A stretch of DNA of 64,000 bases, from assembly GCF_030694375.1 (NCBI RefSeq), contig NZ_JAUXYL010000044.1:1-64000 (forward strand), given 5' to 3'. A program made the translations under genes and the position numbers. The notes under the pieces were generated by a model. It was not told the DNA's origin and made no database searches. It saw only the letters and a program-made list of their open reading frames with translations. Positions 18,710 to 26,769 of this stretch are shown here, one piece after another (positions within the stretch are counted from its first letter, which is position 1; each line of letters begins with the position of its first letter). Source of the stretch: Algoriphagus sp. Its GTDB lineage: Bacteria > Bacteroidota > Bacteroidia > Cytophagales > Cyclobacteriaceae.

Positions 18710-19354
18710 ATGGAAATTTTAGACCAAAGCATTGCCGCTGAAGTGGCAGACAAACTCCTCGAAATCCAAGCGATCCGCCTTCAACCTGAAAAACCTTTCA
18801 CTTGGGCATCCGGCTGGAAATCACCTATCTATTGTGACAACAGACTTTCACTCTCTTTTCCTGAAGTCAGAAATCTGATTCGGGATCACTTGGTGAAGAG
18901 TGTCAGTCATTTTTTTCAGGAGGTAGAGGCCATAGCAGGAGTTGCTACCGCGGGGATTCCCCAGGGTGCTTTGATAGCCAATGAACTTGGACTCCCTTTT
19001 ATTTATGTTCGATCCAAGCCTAAGGGACATGGAATGGAAAATATGATCGAGGGTAAGGTTACCCCGGGACAGAAAGTTGTCGTCGTCGAGGATTTGGTGT
19101 CTACAGGAGGAAGTTCGCTCAAGGCGGCAGAGGATCTCAAAAACGCAGGATTTGAAGTACTCGGTATGGTTGCTATATTCAGTTACGGATTTGATGTGGC
19201 AGCCAAAAACTTCGCGGATGCAGGCATCAAATTAGTCTGCCTGAGTCACTATGATGCACTGCTGCCAATGGCTGTGAAAAAGAAATACATTACCCCCGAA
19301 ACGCTGCAATCACTCGAAGAGTGGCGAAAAGATCCGGGAGGGTGGAAACAGTAA
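18710..19354 (+). CDS. pyrE: Orotate phosphoribosyltransferase
   Basis: 214 residues from the ATG at 18710 (MEILDQSIAAEVADKLL), the usual length. It makes orotidine 5'-phosphate from orotate and PRPP. The PRPP-binding motif is VVVVEDLVSTGGSS; the substrate loop is IYVRSKPKGHGMEN and FTWASGWKSPIYCDNR is the family N-terminal block. A longer frame to 18635 adds 25 non-family residues. Followed after about 100 bases by a bidirectional terminator. Confidence 0.94.
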   Translation: MEILDQSIAAEVADKLLEIQAIRLQPEKPFTWASGWKSPIYCDNRLSLSFPEVRNLIRDHLVKSVSHFFQEVEAIAGVATAGIPQGALIANELGLPFIYVRSKPKGHGMENMIEGKVTPGQKVVVVEDLVSTGGSSLKAAEDLKNAGFEVLGMVAIFSYGFDVAAKNFADAGIKLVCLSHYDALLPMAVKKKYITPETLQSLEEWRKDPGGWKQ

Positions 19355-19450
19355 AAATGATCGGTCAACTCTAAATTAGTTATCAAATTAAGCGAAATCG
19401 AAAAGTAGCTTTACTTGTAAACAAAAAGATTTCGACTCAGTCCGACAATG

Positions 19451-19475
19451 AAAAGCCGAGAATTTCGGCTTTTTT
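19451..19475. terminator. Bidirectional terminator between pyrE and the ligase cassette
   Basis: AAAAGCCGA pairs with TCGGCTTTT around a GAAT-type loop, followed by T on the plus strand and by T on the minus strand. It closes pyrE and abuts the stop of the last cassette gene at 19474, so both converging transcripts can end here. Confidence 0.8.
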
Positions 19476-20664
19476 ACTTTTCAAACAGGCCCAAGGTACC
19501 GCCTACCCAGTCCTTGTCTTTGTTGAATTTGACACCAATCATTTCTCCCCTGCTTAATCTGACCAAATTGCCCACAATCGTCGGACTTTCATCCTTTTCG
19601 GGCCAAAGACAGAGCATCCGGACTTCAACTTTCACGTTGCCATCGGGAGATTTGACTACAGGAGCGTAGTGTACTTTTTTCTGTAAAATATACAGGTCTT
19701 TGTCGGTGACAGCTTCCACGTCTTCTTTCTTGACATGGAAAATTACACCTGCTCCTGAAAAGGAAAAAAGTGGTTTAAGCACGTAATTTTCCAGGTCCTC
19801 GGGGATCGATTCCAAATCACTGAGTAAGGTAGTCTCGATGAAATATGGTCCCTGAAGGTATGGTAAAATAAATTTGGAAATGCGCGTGTACCAATTGGGA
19901 TGCCCAGCCCACTCCACATCCAACTCCTCTTCAAAACTAAAATCAAGCTTTAAATCCTTTCTGAGATTCAGCTCGTCGAAAATCACCCGGTTGTAGATTC
20001 TTCTGATCCTGATTTTTTCACCTTCAGAATTTCTGTAGAAAAGTTGCTGCCCTTCTTTAATGACATCAGACACACAAACAATCGGAATTCCCAAGTCACG
20101 ACGGGCGTAGTAAAAGTCTATTTTGGTGTTTTGATTTTCAGGCTCGATCTCCAACAAAACCACTTCATGCGGGGCAAAGCGGCCAAATACTACGTCTTTC
20201 AAAAGACTGAGATATACCGTGTCGTCCACTCCATCCGGATAAGGGGAGACACTGCTTAAAAACGGGTAATATTTCAGAATCTTCCGGTAAAGGTTAAACT
20301 GAAAATTGAAAATAGAAGGGAATCCCTGCACTTCGATCAGCTTGGGAATAATTTGACCCTCCGCTTCGCAAACCCCAAAATCAATTGCCAAAAATTGCGT
20401 GTGGGCATCCTCTCCGGGAACTGATGTATTCAACTCAACAGATCGTTGCGTCAAGGCTTTGAAATCGGGTCTTTTGATAAACTCGATCACCTGCTGACTC
20501 GCTTCGAAAATCTGATTCTTCAGACTTTTAGGAATGAAGAACGGAGTTTCTGCAATTCGAAATGTAGGCCTATAGTCGAAGTCAGAGGCGATGTCATCTA
20601 GAAATATCTGATATTTTTCCTGAGAAAAATTGGCATTGAATTGATTTCTGAGGGATTCAATCAT
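19474..20664 (-). CDS. Putative ATP-grasp-like protein, last gene of the ligase cassette
   Basis: 396 residues, no signal peptide. No firm family name. ATP-grasp traits are visible: YVLKPLFSFSGAGVIF (about 292-307) resembles the glycine-rich ATP-binding loop, and the later VEVRMLCLWPE then VGNLVRLSRGEM is placed like the metal-binding end. The N-terminal part holds LIEVQGFPSIFNFQ and ARRDLGIPIVCVSDV. Likely a peptide or amide ligase, by motif and context (inference). ATG 20664 lies 6 bases after the amidotransferase stop, so translation is coupled. Alternative: a circularly permuted ATP-grasp of the glutathionylspermidine synthase kind. Confidence 0.65.
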   Translation of the reverse strand: MIESLRNQFNANFSQEKYQIFLDDIASDFDYRPTFRIAETPFFIPKSLKNQIFEASQQVIEFIKRPDFKALTQRSVELNTSVPGEDAHTQFLAIDFGVCEAEGQIIPKLIEVQGFPSIFNFQFNLYRKILKYYPFLSSVSPYPDGVDDTVYLSLLKDVVFGRFAPHEVVLLEIEPENQNTKIDFYYARRDLGIPIVCVSDVIKEGQQLFYRNSEGEKIRIRRIYNRVIFDELNLRKDLKLDFSFEEELDVEWAGHPNWYTRISKFILPYLQGPYFIETTLLSDLESIPEDLENYVLKPLFSFSGAGVIFHVKKEDVEAVTDKDLYILQKKVHYAPVVKSPDGNVKVEVRMLCLWPEKDESPTIVGNLVRLSRGEMIGVKFNKDKDWVGGTLGLFEK

Positions 20665-20670
20665 GGATAA

Positions 20671-21501
20671 TCAGATCAACGATGGAGTATTTAACAATCG
20701 GAGTTTTCGGATTGCCTGCCCCAGAAAGTTCGGGATCAAGGTTTCGTTGGTTTTGTAAATTTTGTTTTCGTCAACGAGGTCTTCCAGCATGGTTCGGAAT
20801 TTTGCCTTTCCTTTAAGCTCAATGATTTTTTCCCTAACCATCGGCTTTTTCAAATGTTCTAAAAAGCTTACTGCGTCTGCTTCAGGATGAAATTGGGTAC
20901 CTACTATTTCATCCGAAAAGCGAATGGCCATAATCGCCCGCTCGTATTCCACATGATTGCGTATTTTTTCCAGTGCGATGAGCTTTGCGCCTAATGATTT
21001 GAACTTTCGCTTGTCTGGCTGCACCACCTGGTAGTCCCTGGAGTCTACTGCCCAAAAAGGGTTCAATAAATTCAGGAAAAGTGGATCCTGCATGCCCTCA
21101 GGAGTCTTATGGATAGTAGTCACCCCAAAAGAGGTAGATTTTCGTTGGGTAATCTGCCCCAAACCAAAATGCCTACAGGCCATCTGAAAGGAATGGCAGA
21201 TGAGCAACAGTTGCTTCTTCCGGGAATGGTTAAGATTCCAAATCCAGATTTGATCCAAAAACTCATTGTACAAAAGATCCCAATGACCATCGCCTTCAGT
21301 GGGATTTCCCGGTCCGCCTGTGGAAATGAAAATGTCAAAATTCCGCACATCGGGAATTTCGGCTTTCCCACGGACATCGAATTCCCTGTAACTGATTTCA
21401 ACGGAAAATCTGGATAGAATATCACGGATGCAGCGCATTCCCTGATTGGGCTCGCCGTCATACATGTCCAAAATAGCCAGATTTACTTTTTTATTTCCCA
21501 C
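20671..21501 (-). CDS. Class I glutamine amidotransferase-like protein
   Basis: 276 residues, GMP-synthase-like GATase1 fold. The nucleophile elbow is LLICHSFQMA with Cys102; the partner is GTQFHPEAD with His205 and Glu207, so the triad is complete. STGGPGNPTEGDG is the oxyanion-loop region. The elbow is CHSFQ rather than the usual CxGxQ. The product may hydrolyse gamma-glutamyl bonds or supply ammonia to the neighbouring ligases. Starts with GTG at 21501, 42 bases after the GCS2 gene stop. Confidence 0.82.
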   Translation of the reverse strand: MGNKKVNLAILDMYDGEPNQGMRCIRDILSRFSVEISYREFDVRGKAEIPDVRNFDIFISTGGPGNPTEGDGHWDLLYNEFLDQIWIWNLNHSRKKQLLLICHSFQMACRHFGLGQITQRKSTSFGVTTIHKTPEGMQDPLFLNLLNPFWAVDSRDYQVVQPDKRKFKSLGAKLIALEKIRNHVEYERAIMAIRFSDEIVGTQFHPEADAVSFLEHLKKPMVREKIIELKGKAKFRTMLEDLVDENKIYKTNETLIPNFLGQAIRKLRLLNTPSLI

Positions 21502-21543
21502 AATAAATTGATCGATTCGTTTGTCACAAAGGTAATCAAACCC

Positions 21544-22662
21544 TTATATCCCTTCGGTAAACTTTCCGGTAATAAAATCAACCACGGCCTCCAGACTGCC
21601 TGTCTTTTCAAAAACAGCGAGTTGCTGATCCGCTCCGGTACCTCTTTCAAGGATTTTGTGGACGTAGTTGATCTCTTCCCTGCTGCCCAATTCGTCTACC
21701 ACATCCTCCACAAAATCCAACAGTTCCATGATCAATTCTTTGGTTGGAACTTCTATTTTTCGTCCAAAATCAATCAAAAGCCCCTCAACTCCATTTCTTG
21801 CGGCCCTGAATTTATTCTCTCTGATCAATGCAATCCTGTAAATATTAAAGCTGGTATTGCTCATCAGCAACTTGTAAAGTTTGGCTACCACTGCCTGAAT
21901 CAATGCCACTATACAGATCGTCTCATCGACTGTCAGACACATATCACAAATGCGAAACTCAATGGTGCTGAAGAAGGGATGCATGCGCAGGTCCCACCAG
22001 ATTTTCTTTGGGTTATCGATACAATTTGTCTTGACCAAAGTCTCCAGAAAATTGTCGTAAGACTGGACTGAATCAAAATATTCCGGTAAGCCTGTTCTCG
22101 GGAATTTTGCAAAGACTTTTGCTCTAAATGCCTTAAACCCCGTATTCCTTCCTTCCCAAAACGGGGAGTTTGTAGTCAGTGCATAAATATGGGGTAAGAA
22201 ATAGCAGGCCTGATTCATCAACTGAAGTGCAGTCTCTCGGTTTTCGATTCCCACATGGACGTGCAGACCAAAGATGAGATTGGAGCGGGCGATATCTTTT
22301 AGCTCGTTGACAATCATGTGATAGCGCGGATCATCGGTGATTTCTTGATCCTGCCACTTGGCAAACGGGTGAGTACTCGAGGCCCCGACCACCAAGCCTT
22401 GGGCTGATGCAAGCTCAAATATCTTATTGCGCAGCAAGGATACTTCCCTTCGAGCTTCAGCCACATTCTGGCAGATATTTGTCCCCACCTCCACCACAGA
22501 TTGGTGCATCTCAGCCTTGACTTGTTCCTTCAAAGTGATTTTTCCCCCCTCCACTATCTTTGACATGTGTGAGCGAAGATCCCGGGTCACGGGATCGATT
22601 ATCATGTATTCCTCTTCTACTCCCAAGGTGAATTGCGGGAGCTTTTTCTGCGCGTTTGCCAT
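21544..22662 (-). CDS. GCS2-family carboxylate-amine ligase (YbdK-like)
   Basis: 372 residues, the normal length for the GCS2/YbdK family, glutamine-synthetase-fold enzymes that join an amino acid side-chain carboxylate to an amine at the cost of ATP; the E. coli member has weak glutamate-cysteine ligase activity. Seen: LGVEEEYMIID (metal/ATP Glu residues), FGLHVHVGIE, and WWDLRMHPFFSTIEFRICDM. Third gene of the cassette, 10 bases after the ATP-grasp stop. It probably makes a gamma-glutamyl- or similar amide intermediate. Not part of normal glutathione synthesis, since gshB-type partners are different. Confidence 0.88.
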   Translation of the reverse strand: MANAQKKLPQFTLGVEEEYMIIDPVTRDLRSHMSKIVEGGKITLKEQVKAEMHQSVVEVGTNICQNVAEARREVSLLRNKIFELASAQGLVVGASSTHPFAKWQDQEITDDPRYHMIVNELKDIARSNLIFGLHVHVGIENRETALQLMNQACYFLPHIYALTTNSPFWEGRNTGFKAFRAKVFAKFPRTGLPEYFDSVQSYDNFLETLVKTNCIDNPKKIWWDLRMHPFFSTIEFRICDMCLTVDETICIVALIQAVVAKLYKLLMSNTSFNIYRIALIRENKFRAARNGVEGLLIDFGRKIEVPTKELIMELLDFVEDVVDELGSREEINYVHKILERGTGADQQLAVFEKTGSLEAVVDFITGKFTEGI

Positions 22663-22672
22663 AAGCTGTGTC

Positions 22673-23629
22673 TTAAAATCTCTTAGCCATTTCGACCGAA
22701 TTCTTCATAAAAGTGCCCCAGGTCAAGTTCATCTTTCCGGGCTTTTGGGCTTTTGCGTAAGCGATCGCCATTTTTGCGGCTTCTTCCACCACCCAGTCAA
22801 AGTTCGCTTGGCCTACAGAGTTAATATCGGCATCAGGTGCTGGATTACCAAAATCAATCGCATACGGAATTCCGTCCCGTACCGCAAATTCCACCGTATT
22901 GAAATCGTAACCCAAACCGGTGCACAGCTTGATGGTATAGTCTTTCACGGTATTCAATAATTTCTTTGATGCGGGGGCTTTGTCAACGACGTAGCGCAGG
23001 TGATGCGGATTACGTGGCTCGTATTCCATAATTCTCACAGCCTTCCCTCCCAGACAATACACTCTGAAGTATTCGTCAAACAGAATTTCTTCCTGAAGGA
23101 GCATGACCAATTGCCCTGTTTCGGGGTGTTTTTGGAAAAACTCCTCTTTATTTTCCAAACGGTACACATGCTTCCAACCCCCTCCCGCGTAGGGCTTCAT
23201 GTAAGCAGGAAAGCCGGTGTAATTAAATATTCCTTCCCAATCCAGGGGAGCGACCAAGTTTCGGAATGACTTTCCGGTGGTGTCATCCGGATGCTTTGCA
23301 GAGGGAAGTAACACCGTCTTGGGCAGGGGAACTCCCAATTGATCCGCCAGGCAGTTGTTGAAGAATTTATCGTCAGCACTCCACCAGAATGGATTATTGA
23401 TGACCGCGGTACCGGTAAGTGCGGCATTTTTGAGATATGCCCTGTAAAAAGGGACATCCTGAGAAATCCGGTCAATAATCACCGCATATTCGGTCAGCTT
23501 ATTTTGGACAACTTTGTCTATTTGGACAAATTCCGCCATTATTCCTTTCCCTGCGATTTGATTTACACGCTCCACAAAGGCATGAGGAAAAGTATCCTCC
23601 ATGCCGAAAAGTATTCCGATTTTTTTCAT
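22673..23629 (-). CDS. ATP-grasp ligase
   Basis: 318 residues, D-Ala-D-Ala ligase/RimK-like ATP-grasp. Nucleotide-binding pieces are GFPAYMKPYAGGGWKHVY (about 148-165) and the central LLQEEILFDEYFRVYCLGG; the metal-binding end is VEFAVRDGIPYAIDFGNPAPD. Such enzymes make acyl-phosphate intermediates and join them to amines. Second gene of the cassette, between the esterase (28-base gap) and GCS2 genes (10-base gap). Substrates unknown. Confidence 0.85.
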   Translation of the reverse strand: MKKIGILFGMEDTFPHAFVERVNQIAGKGIMAEFVQIDKVVQNKLTEYAVIIDRISQDVPFYRAYLKNAALTGTAVINNPFWWSADDKFFNNCLADQLGVPLPKTVLLPSAKHPDDTTGKSFRNLVAPLDWEGIFNYTGFPAYMKPYAGGGWKHVYRLENKEEFFQKHPETGQLVMLLQEEILFDEYFRVYCLGGKAVRIMEYEPRNPHHLRYVVDKAPASKKLLNTVKDYTIKLCTGLGYDFNTVEFAVRDGIPYAIDFGNPAPDADINSVGQANFDWVVEEAAKMAIAYAKAQKPGKMNLTWGTFMKNSVEMAKRF

Positions 23630-23657
23630 AATCCTCGTCTATTAAAATTGATCCGAT

Positions 23658-24371
23658 TTAATTGAATTTGATAGTTGATAAATAGTGTGGAAACATTTCT
23701 TTCCATACAGGCCAATCATGTTTTTTCTCATGTCTTACATCAAACCAATGCGGAATGTTTCTGCCTTCCAGCACGTGATGAAGTTTGATATTGGCGTCAT
23801 AGCAGATATCCCAATTGGAAGTCCCCAACACAATTTTCATATTCCAAAGCTCTTGATCCTGAAGACCGGGAAGGTATTCAAGTGGGCTATTGTAATAAAT
23901 ATCATCGTGCTGATATCCATCCATGAAATTCCTGATGTCAAAAGCTCCGCTCATGCTGAACATATGACTGACATATCCCGGATGGCGAAAGGCAAAATTG
24001 GCTGCATGATATCCTCCAAAGCTGCAACCGGCCATAGCCACTTTTGCAGAAGGGGTATTCAGGCGAATTCGCTCTACGATTTCGTGGCAGATCATCTTAT
24101 CGTAAGCGACATGATTTTGAATGCGCTGATGAGGATGGATGCCTTTGTGATAGAAACTCTGCGCATCGTTGCTCTCAGGACAAAAGATCTGTACCAATCC
24201 CTGTTCGATAAACCAATGGGCAGAACCAATCAATCCCATATCCCGATTTTCGTGAAATGAACCCTTGGAGGTTGGAAAAAGCACGATCGGATAGCCGGCG
24301 TGCCCAAAAACCAACATTTCAACATCCCGGTTGAGGTACTGTGAATGCCATTTAAAATATTCTTCTTTCAT
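23658..24371 (-). CDS. Esterase-D-type alpha/beta hydrolase
   Basis: 237 residues, putative esterase family (PF00756-like). Nucleophile Ser117 in AGCSFGGYHA, an Asp candidate in SNWDICYD and a His candidate in the KKHDWPVW stretch complete a possible triad. No signal peptide, so cytoplasmic. As first gene of the ligase cassette it may cleave an ester or thioester precursor, or release the product. The ATG at 24371 follows a gene-free gap with palindromes. Confidence 0.82.
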   Translation of the reverse strand: MKEEYFKWHSQYLNRDVEMLVFGHAGYPIVLFPTSKGSFHENRDMGLIGSAHWFIEQGLVQIFCPESNDAQSFYHKGIHPHQRIQNHVAYDKMICHEIVERIRLNTPSAKVAMAGCSFGGYHAANFAFRHPGYVSHMFSMSGAFDIRNFMDGYQHDDIYYNSPLEYLPGLQDQELWNMKIVLGTSNWDICYDANIKLHHVLEGRNIPHWFDVRHEKKHDWPVWKEMFPHYLSTIKFN

Positions 24372-24474
24372 CTGTTTATAATTTGATTTTTTTGGTCAGA
24401 TGCCCGCCTGTATTCGAACAGGGAATCTCGCAAGTTTGATAATCATTCCAGTGTGTGACTTTTTAGTCATGCCT

Positions 24475-24525
24475 GTCTGCCTCAGGCAGGCCTGCTTGTG
24501 GCAGACAAGCTTGTGGCAGACAAGC
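24475..24525. repeat. Cluster of short palindromes upstream of the cassette
   Basis: CTGCCT (24477-24482) and AGGCAG (24484-24489) form one near-perfect hairpin. Next to it a unit of the form GCTTGT-GGCAG-ACAAGC occurs twice in tandem (24494-24510 and 24510-24525), each self-complementary. The gap 24372-24640 holds no gene. Such GC-rich palindromes are scattered in Bacteroidota intergenic DNA; here they sit before the first cassette gene. Confidence 0.6.
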
Positions 24526-24627
24526 TCGATTTCATATGTTTAATTTTGACTAAAAACCCTGGTGTTGATACTTGTTCCAAATACTAGTCAAAATTCATTA
24601 AAAAGAAAAGAATGAACGAAAAGGCTT

Positions 24628-24659
24628 TGTGAAGGAATTGTTAATTACCTGCCTTCACA
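24628..24659 (-). terminator. Probable terminator overlapping a stop codon
   Basis: TGTGAAGG and CCTTCACA form an 8-base stem enclosing the stop of the minus-strand gene ending at 24641; AAAGCCTTTT follows on the minus strand. A weak T run makes it less sure than others in the window. Confidence 0.5.
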
Positions 24660-25162
24660 GAAGATTCTTTTGAAAAGAATCTGGAAACCATCAGGTAAAA
24701 CAGTCCCAAAATGACTGCAATGGCCAAAACTCCAACAAGAATCCATTTGGAAGTAGTAAAAATGGATGCTAAAAAGGCGAGACTATCATGTCGTTCAGGT
24801 AAAAAATAAAGGATATTCAGCGCTAAAATATTCTCAAAAAAATCCATAATCATAATGGAAATCGGAATCCAGACAAAACCCCTCCTGCCCCAAAGCTTTA
24901 TCAAAATACCTGAAAAGAATAGACCATAGATTAACAAATAGGGCATATCCAGTGCCCAAAGTCCAAAACTATACAGCCTGCGCTGTTCTGCACTCAATTG
25001 ATCCAATGAGGCATAAGCTTCATCGGGAGAATAGGCAAACATCAAGTCCAAAGCGTGGTCTTTTGGCATAAACTGTCCCAGAAGGACATTGGCTAGTATA
25101 AATAGACAAAACAGAAGCAGAAGATTCTTCCATTTGCTGAGGAAGGAATAAACAGAATTCAT
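24641..25162 (-). CDS. Membrane protein of unknown function
   Basis: 173 residues from the ATG at 25162 (MNSVYSFLSKWKNLL); the frame extends 15 codons to a TTG. About four membrane helices (17-35, 80-98, 105-125, 140-165), with no recognised family. Stands alone, with a probable terminator at its end. A soluble loop with Tyr- and Asp-rich residues (about 45-72) lies between the first two helices, likely on the periplasmic side. Function unknown. Confidence 0.7.
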   Translation of the reverse strand: MNSVYSFLSKWKNLLLLFCLFILANVLLGQFMPKDHALDLMFAYSPDEAYASLDQLSAEQRRLYSFGLWALDMPYLLIYGLFFSGILIKLWGRRGFVWIPISIMIMDFFENILALNILYFLPERHDSLAFLASIFTTSKWILVGVLAIAVILGLFYLMVSRFFSKESSVKAGN

Positions 25163-25306
25163 GGGTGATGTAGCGCAGGGTTCGATGGTTAAGGTCAAAA
25201 AAAACAAATGATTTTCAAACTATTTATTTGTTTTTTATCGATCGGATAAAAAATTAGTCAACCTTTCCTCCCACAAAATCCATAATCCGGAAAAACCAGC
25301 GCAGAA

Positions 25307-25840
25307 TTACAGTTTAAATGTTTTTTCCTCCTCCTTAAACCAAGCTGCATACATCGGGTAATTCTTGGCTGTACGGAGTATGACCGCTTCCAACTCAGGA
25401 CTCGTCTCTTTCATTTTTTTTGCAGGCATTCCTGCATAGATCGAGTTAGCTTCCACCACAGTATTTGCGAGTACCACCGCACCGGCAGCTATCACTGCTC
25501 CTGAATGAACCACGGCCCCATCCATTACGATGGCACCCATTCCTATCAGCACTCGATCATGGATCGTACAGCCGTGGACGCAAGCATTATGCGCAATTGA
25601 GACTTGACTTCCAATATGAGTTGGCGCTTTTTGATAGGTACAATGAATGATGGCCCCGTCCTGAATATTGGTATCATCGCCGATACGGATTTCATGAACG
25701 TCTCCCCGTACCACCGCATTAAACCAGACAGTACAGTTTTTTCCCATCACCACATCTCCGACTACAGTTGCGTTAGGAGCCAACCAACAGTTTTCTCCAA
25801 ATTCAGGCATTTTGCCCTTTACTTTCATGATTAATGCCAT
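25307..25840 (-). CDS. Gamma-carbonic-anhydrase family protein
   Basis: 177 residues of left-handed beta-helix repeats (GAIVMDGAVVHSGAVIAAGAVV), then a C-terminal helix. The three zinc-type His residues are present: His66 in IIHCTY, and His84 and His89 in SIAHNACVHGC, with the 5-residue spacing seen in the family. Related to YrdA/PaaY; these are often annotated as carbonic anhydrase, but activity varies. ATG 25840; a second ATG four codons in is possible. Confidence 0.88.
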   Translation of the reverse strand: MALIMKVKGKMPEFGENCWLAPNATVVGDVVMGKNCTVWFNAVVRGDVHEIRIGDDTNIQDGAIIHCTYQKAPTHIGSQVSIAHNACVHGCTIHDRVLIGMGAIVMDGAVVHSGAVIAAGAVVLANTVVEANSIYAGMPAKKMKETSPELEAVILRTAKNYPMYAAWFKEEEKTFKL

Positions 25841-25939
25841 TGATTCAATTTTCTTATCTTCTTAGTAACAAAAACTTAATGCAAATCTGAATTATTATTT
25901 TTCTTCTGAATGAACTTTTTTGATCCTACTGGGTTTTAC

Positions 25940-25951
25940 ATGTATATACAT
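25940..25951. promoter_or_regulatory. AT-rich palindrome upstream of the YceI gene
   Basis: ATGTATATACAT is a perfect 12-base palindrome 34 bases before the YceI ATG, inside the likely promoter or leader. It may be an operator or part of a promoter; no factor is known. Confidence 0.3.
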
Positions 25952-25984
25952 ACAAAATTGAGAAATCAATCCAAAAAAAGCACA

Positions 25985-26707
25985 ATGAAATTAACCAAAC
26001 AAATCGGACTATTCGTAGCCGCGTCAATGATGGCTTTTGCCTGTGGCGCTCCAAGTGACACTGTAGAAACTGGCGATGCTCAAGAAGTATCAGAATCCAC
26101 AGGCCAAGTATTGGCACTAAAAACAGATGCATCAACTATCGCCTGGAGAGGTTATAAGCCAACAGGCCAACACTTTGGTCAAATCCCAGCCACTACAGGT
26201 TCTCTTGTAGTAGCCGACGGAACAATCAAAGGAGGCACTGTAACCTTTGATATTACAGGTCTGACTATTGAAGACTTGGAAGCAGGTTCAGAAAATCACG
26301 GCAAATTGTACGGTCACCTTCAGTCTGCGGATTTCTTTGATGCAGGAAATCATCCAACTGCTACTTTCGAAATTACAGGTGCTGAGCCATTTTCTGCCAC
26401 TGATGTGGTTGAAAGCAAAGAAGAATTCACTTCTGCAAACACACCTAGCTCCGCAAGTTCTTTGTCTCCTCAGGCACCTACACATTGGATCAGCGGAAAC
26501 CTGACTATGAGAGGCACTACCAAAAACATTAAGTTTCCTGCTGCAGTTACAATTGCTGACGGAACTGTAAAAGCAAAGGCAGGTTTCAACATAGACAGAA
26601 CTGCTTGGGGTCTTGCTTACGGTGACGAAGCTACTGCTGTTGACAAAGCAAAAGACCAGTTTATCTACAATACCGTATCCCTTGTATTGGATGTAACTGC
26701 TCAATAA
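25985..26707 (+). CDS. YceI-family lipoprotein
   Basis: 240 residues. The ATG at 25985 gives a lipoprotein signal, MKLTKQIGLFVAASMMAFAC with lipid-anchor Cys20; the longer frame is rejected. Residues about 45-238 are a YceI lipocalin-like barrel (SADFFDAGNHPTATFEIT, GNLTMRGTTKNIKFPA, FNIDRTAWGLAYGD). YceI proteins bind polyisoprenoid-type lipids; here anchored in an outer or inner membrane leaflet. Followed by a terminator before pabB. Confidence 0.9.
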   Translation: MKLTKQIGLFVAASMMAFACGAPSDTVETGDAQEVSESTGQVLALKTDASTIAWRGYKPTGQHFGQIPATTGSLVVADGTIKGGTVTFDITGLTIEDLEAGSENHGKLYGHLQSADFFDAGNHPTATFEITGAEPFSATDVVESKEEFTSANTPSSASSLSPQAPTHWISGNLTMRGTTKNIKFPAAVTIADGTVKAKAGFNIDRTAWGLAYGDEATAVDKAKDQFIYNTVSLVLDVTAQ

Positions 26708-26726
26708 ATACCAACTACCCAATGTT

Positions 26727-26761
26727 AAAAGGAGGGATTCTAAGGGATTCCTCCTTTTTTT
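26727..26761 (+). terminator. Terminator of the YceI gene
   Basis: AAAGGAGG and CCTCCTTT frame a loop with a T run after it. It ends 9 bases before the pabB ATG, so pabB needs a promoter inside or around it, or is reached by read-through. Confidence 0.75.
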
Positions 26762-26769
26762 GTATCAAA

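Noticed and set aside
24395..24460. tRNA-like T-arm (TTCGAA with flanking CCTG/CAGG on the minus strand)
   Set aside because: No matching acceptor or anticodon arm can be folded at the right distance.
26722..26769. Upstream start for pabB
   Set aside because: The added residues come from the YceI terminator hairpin.
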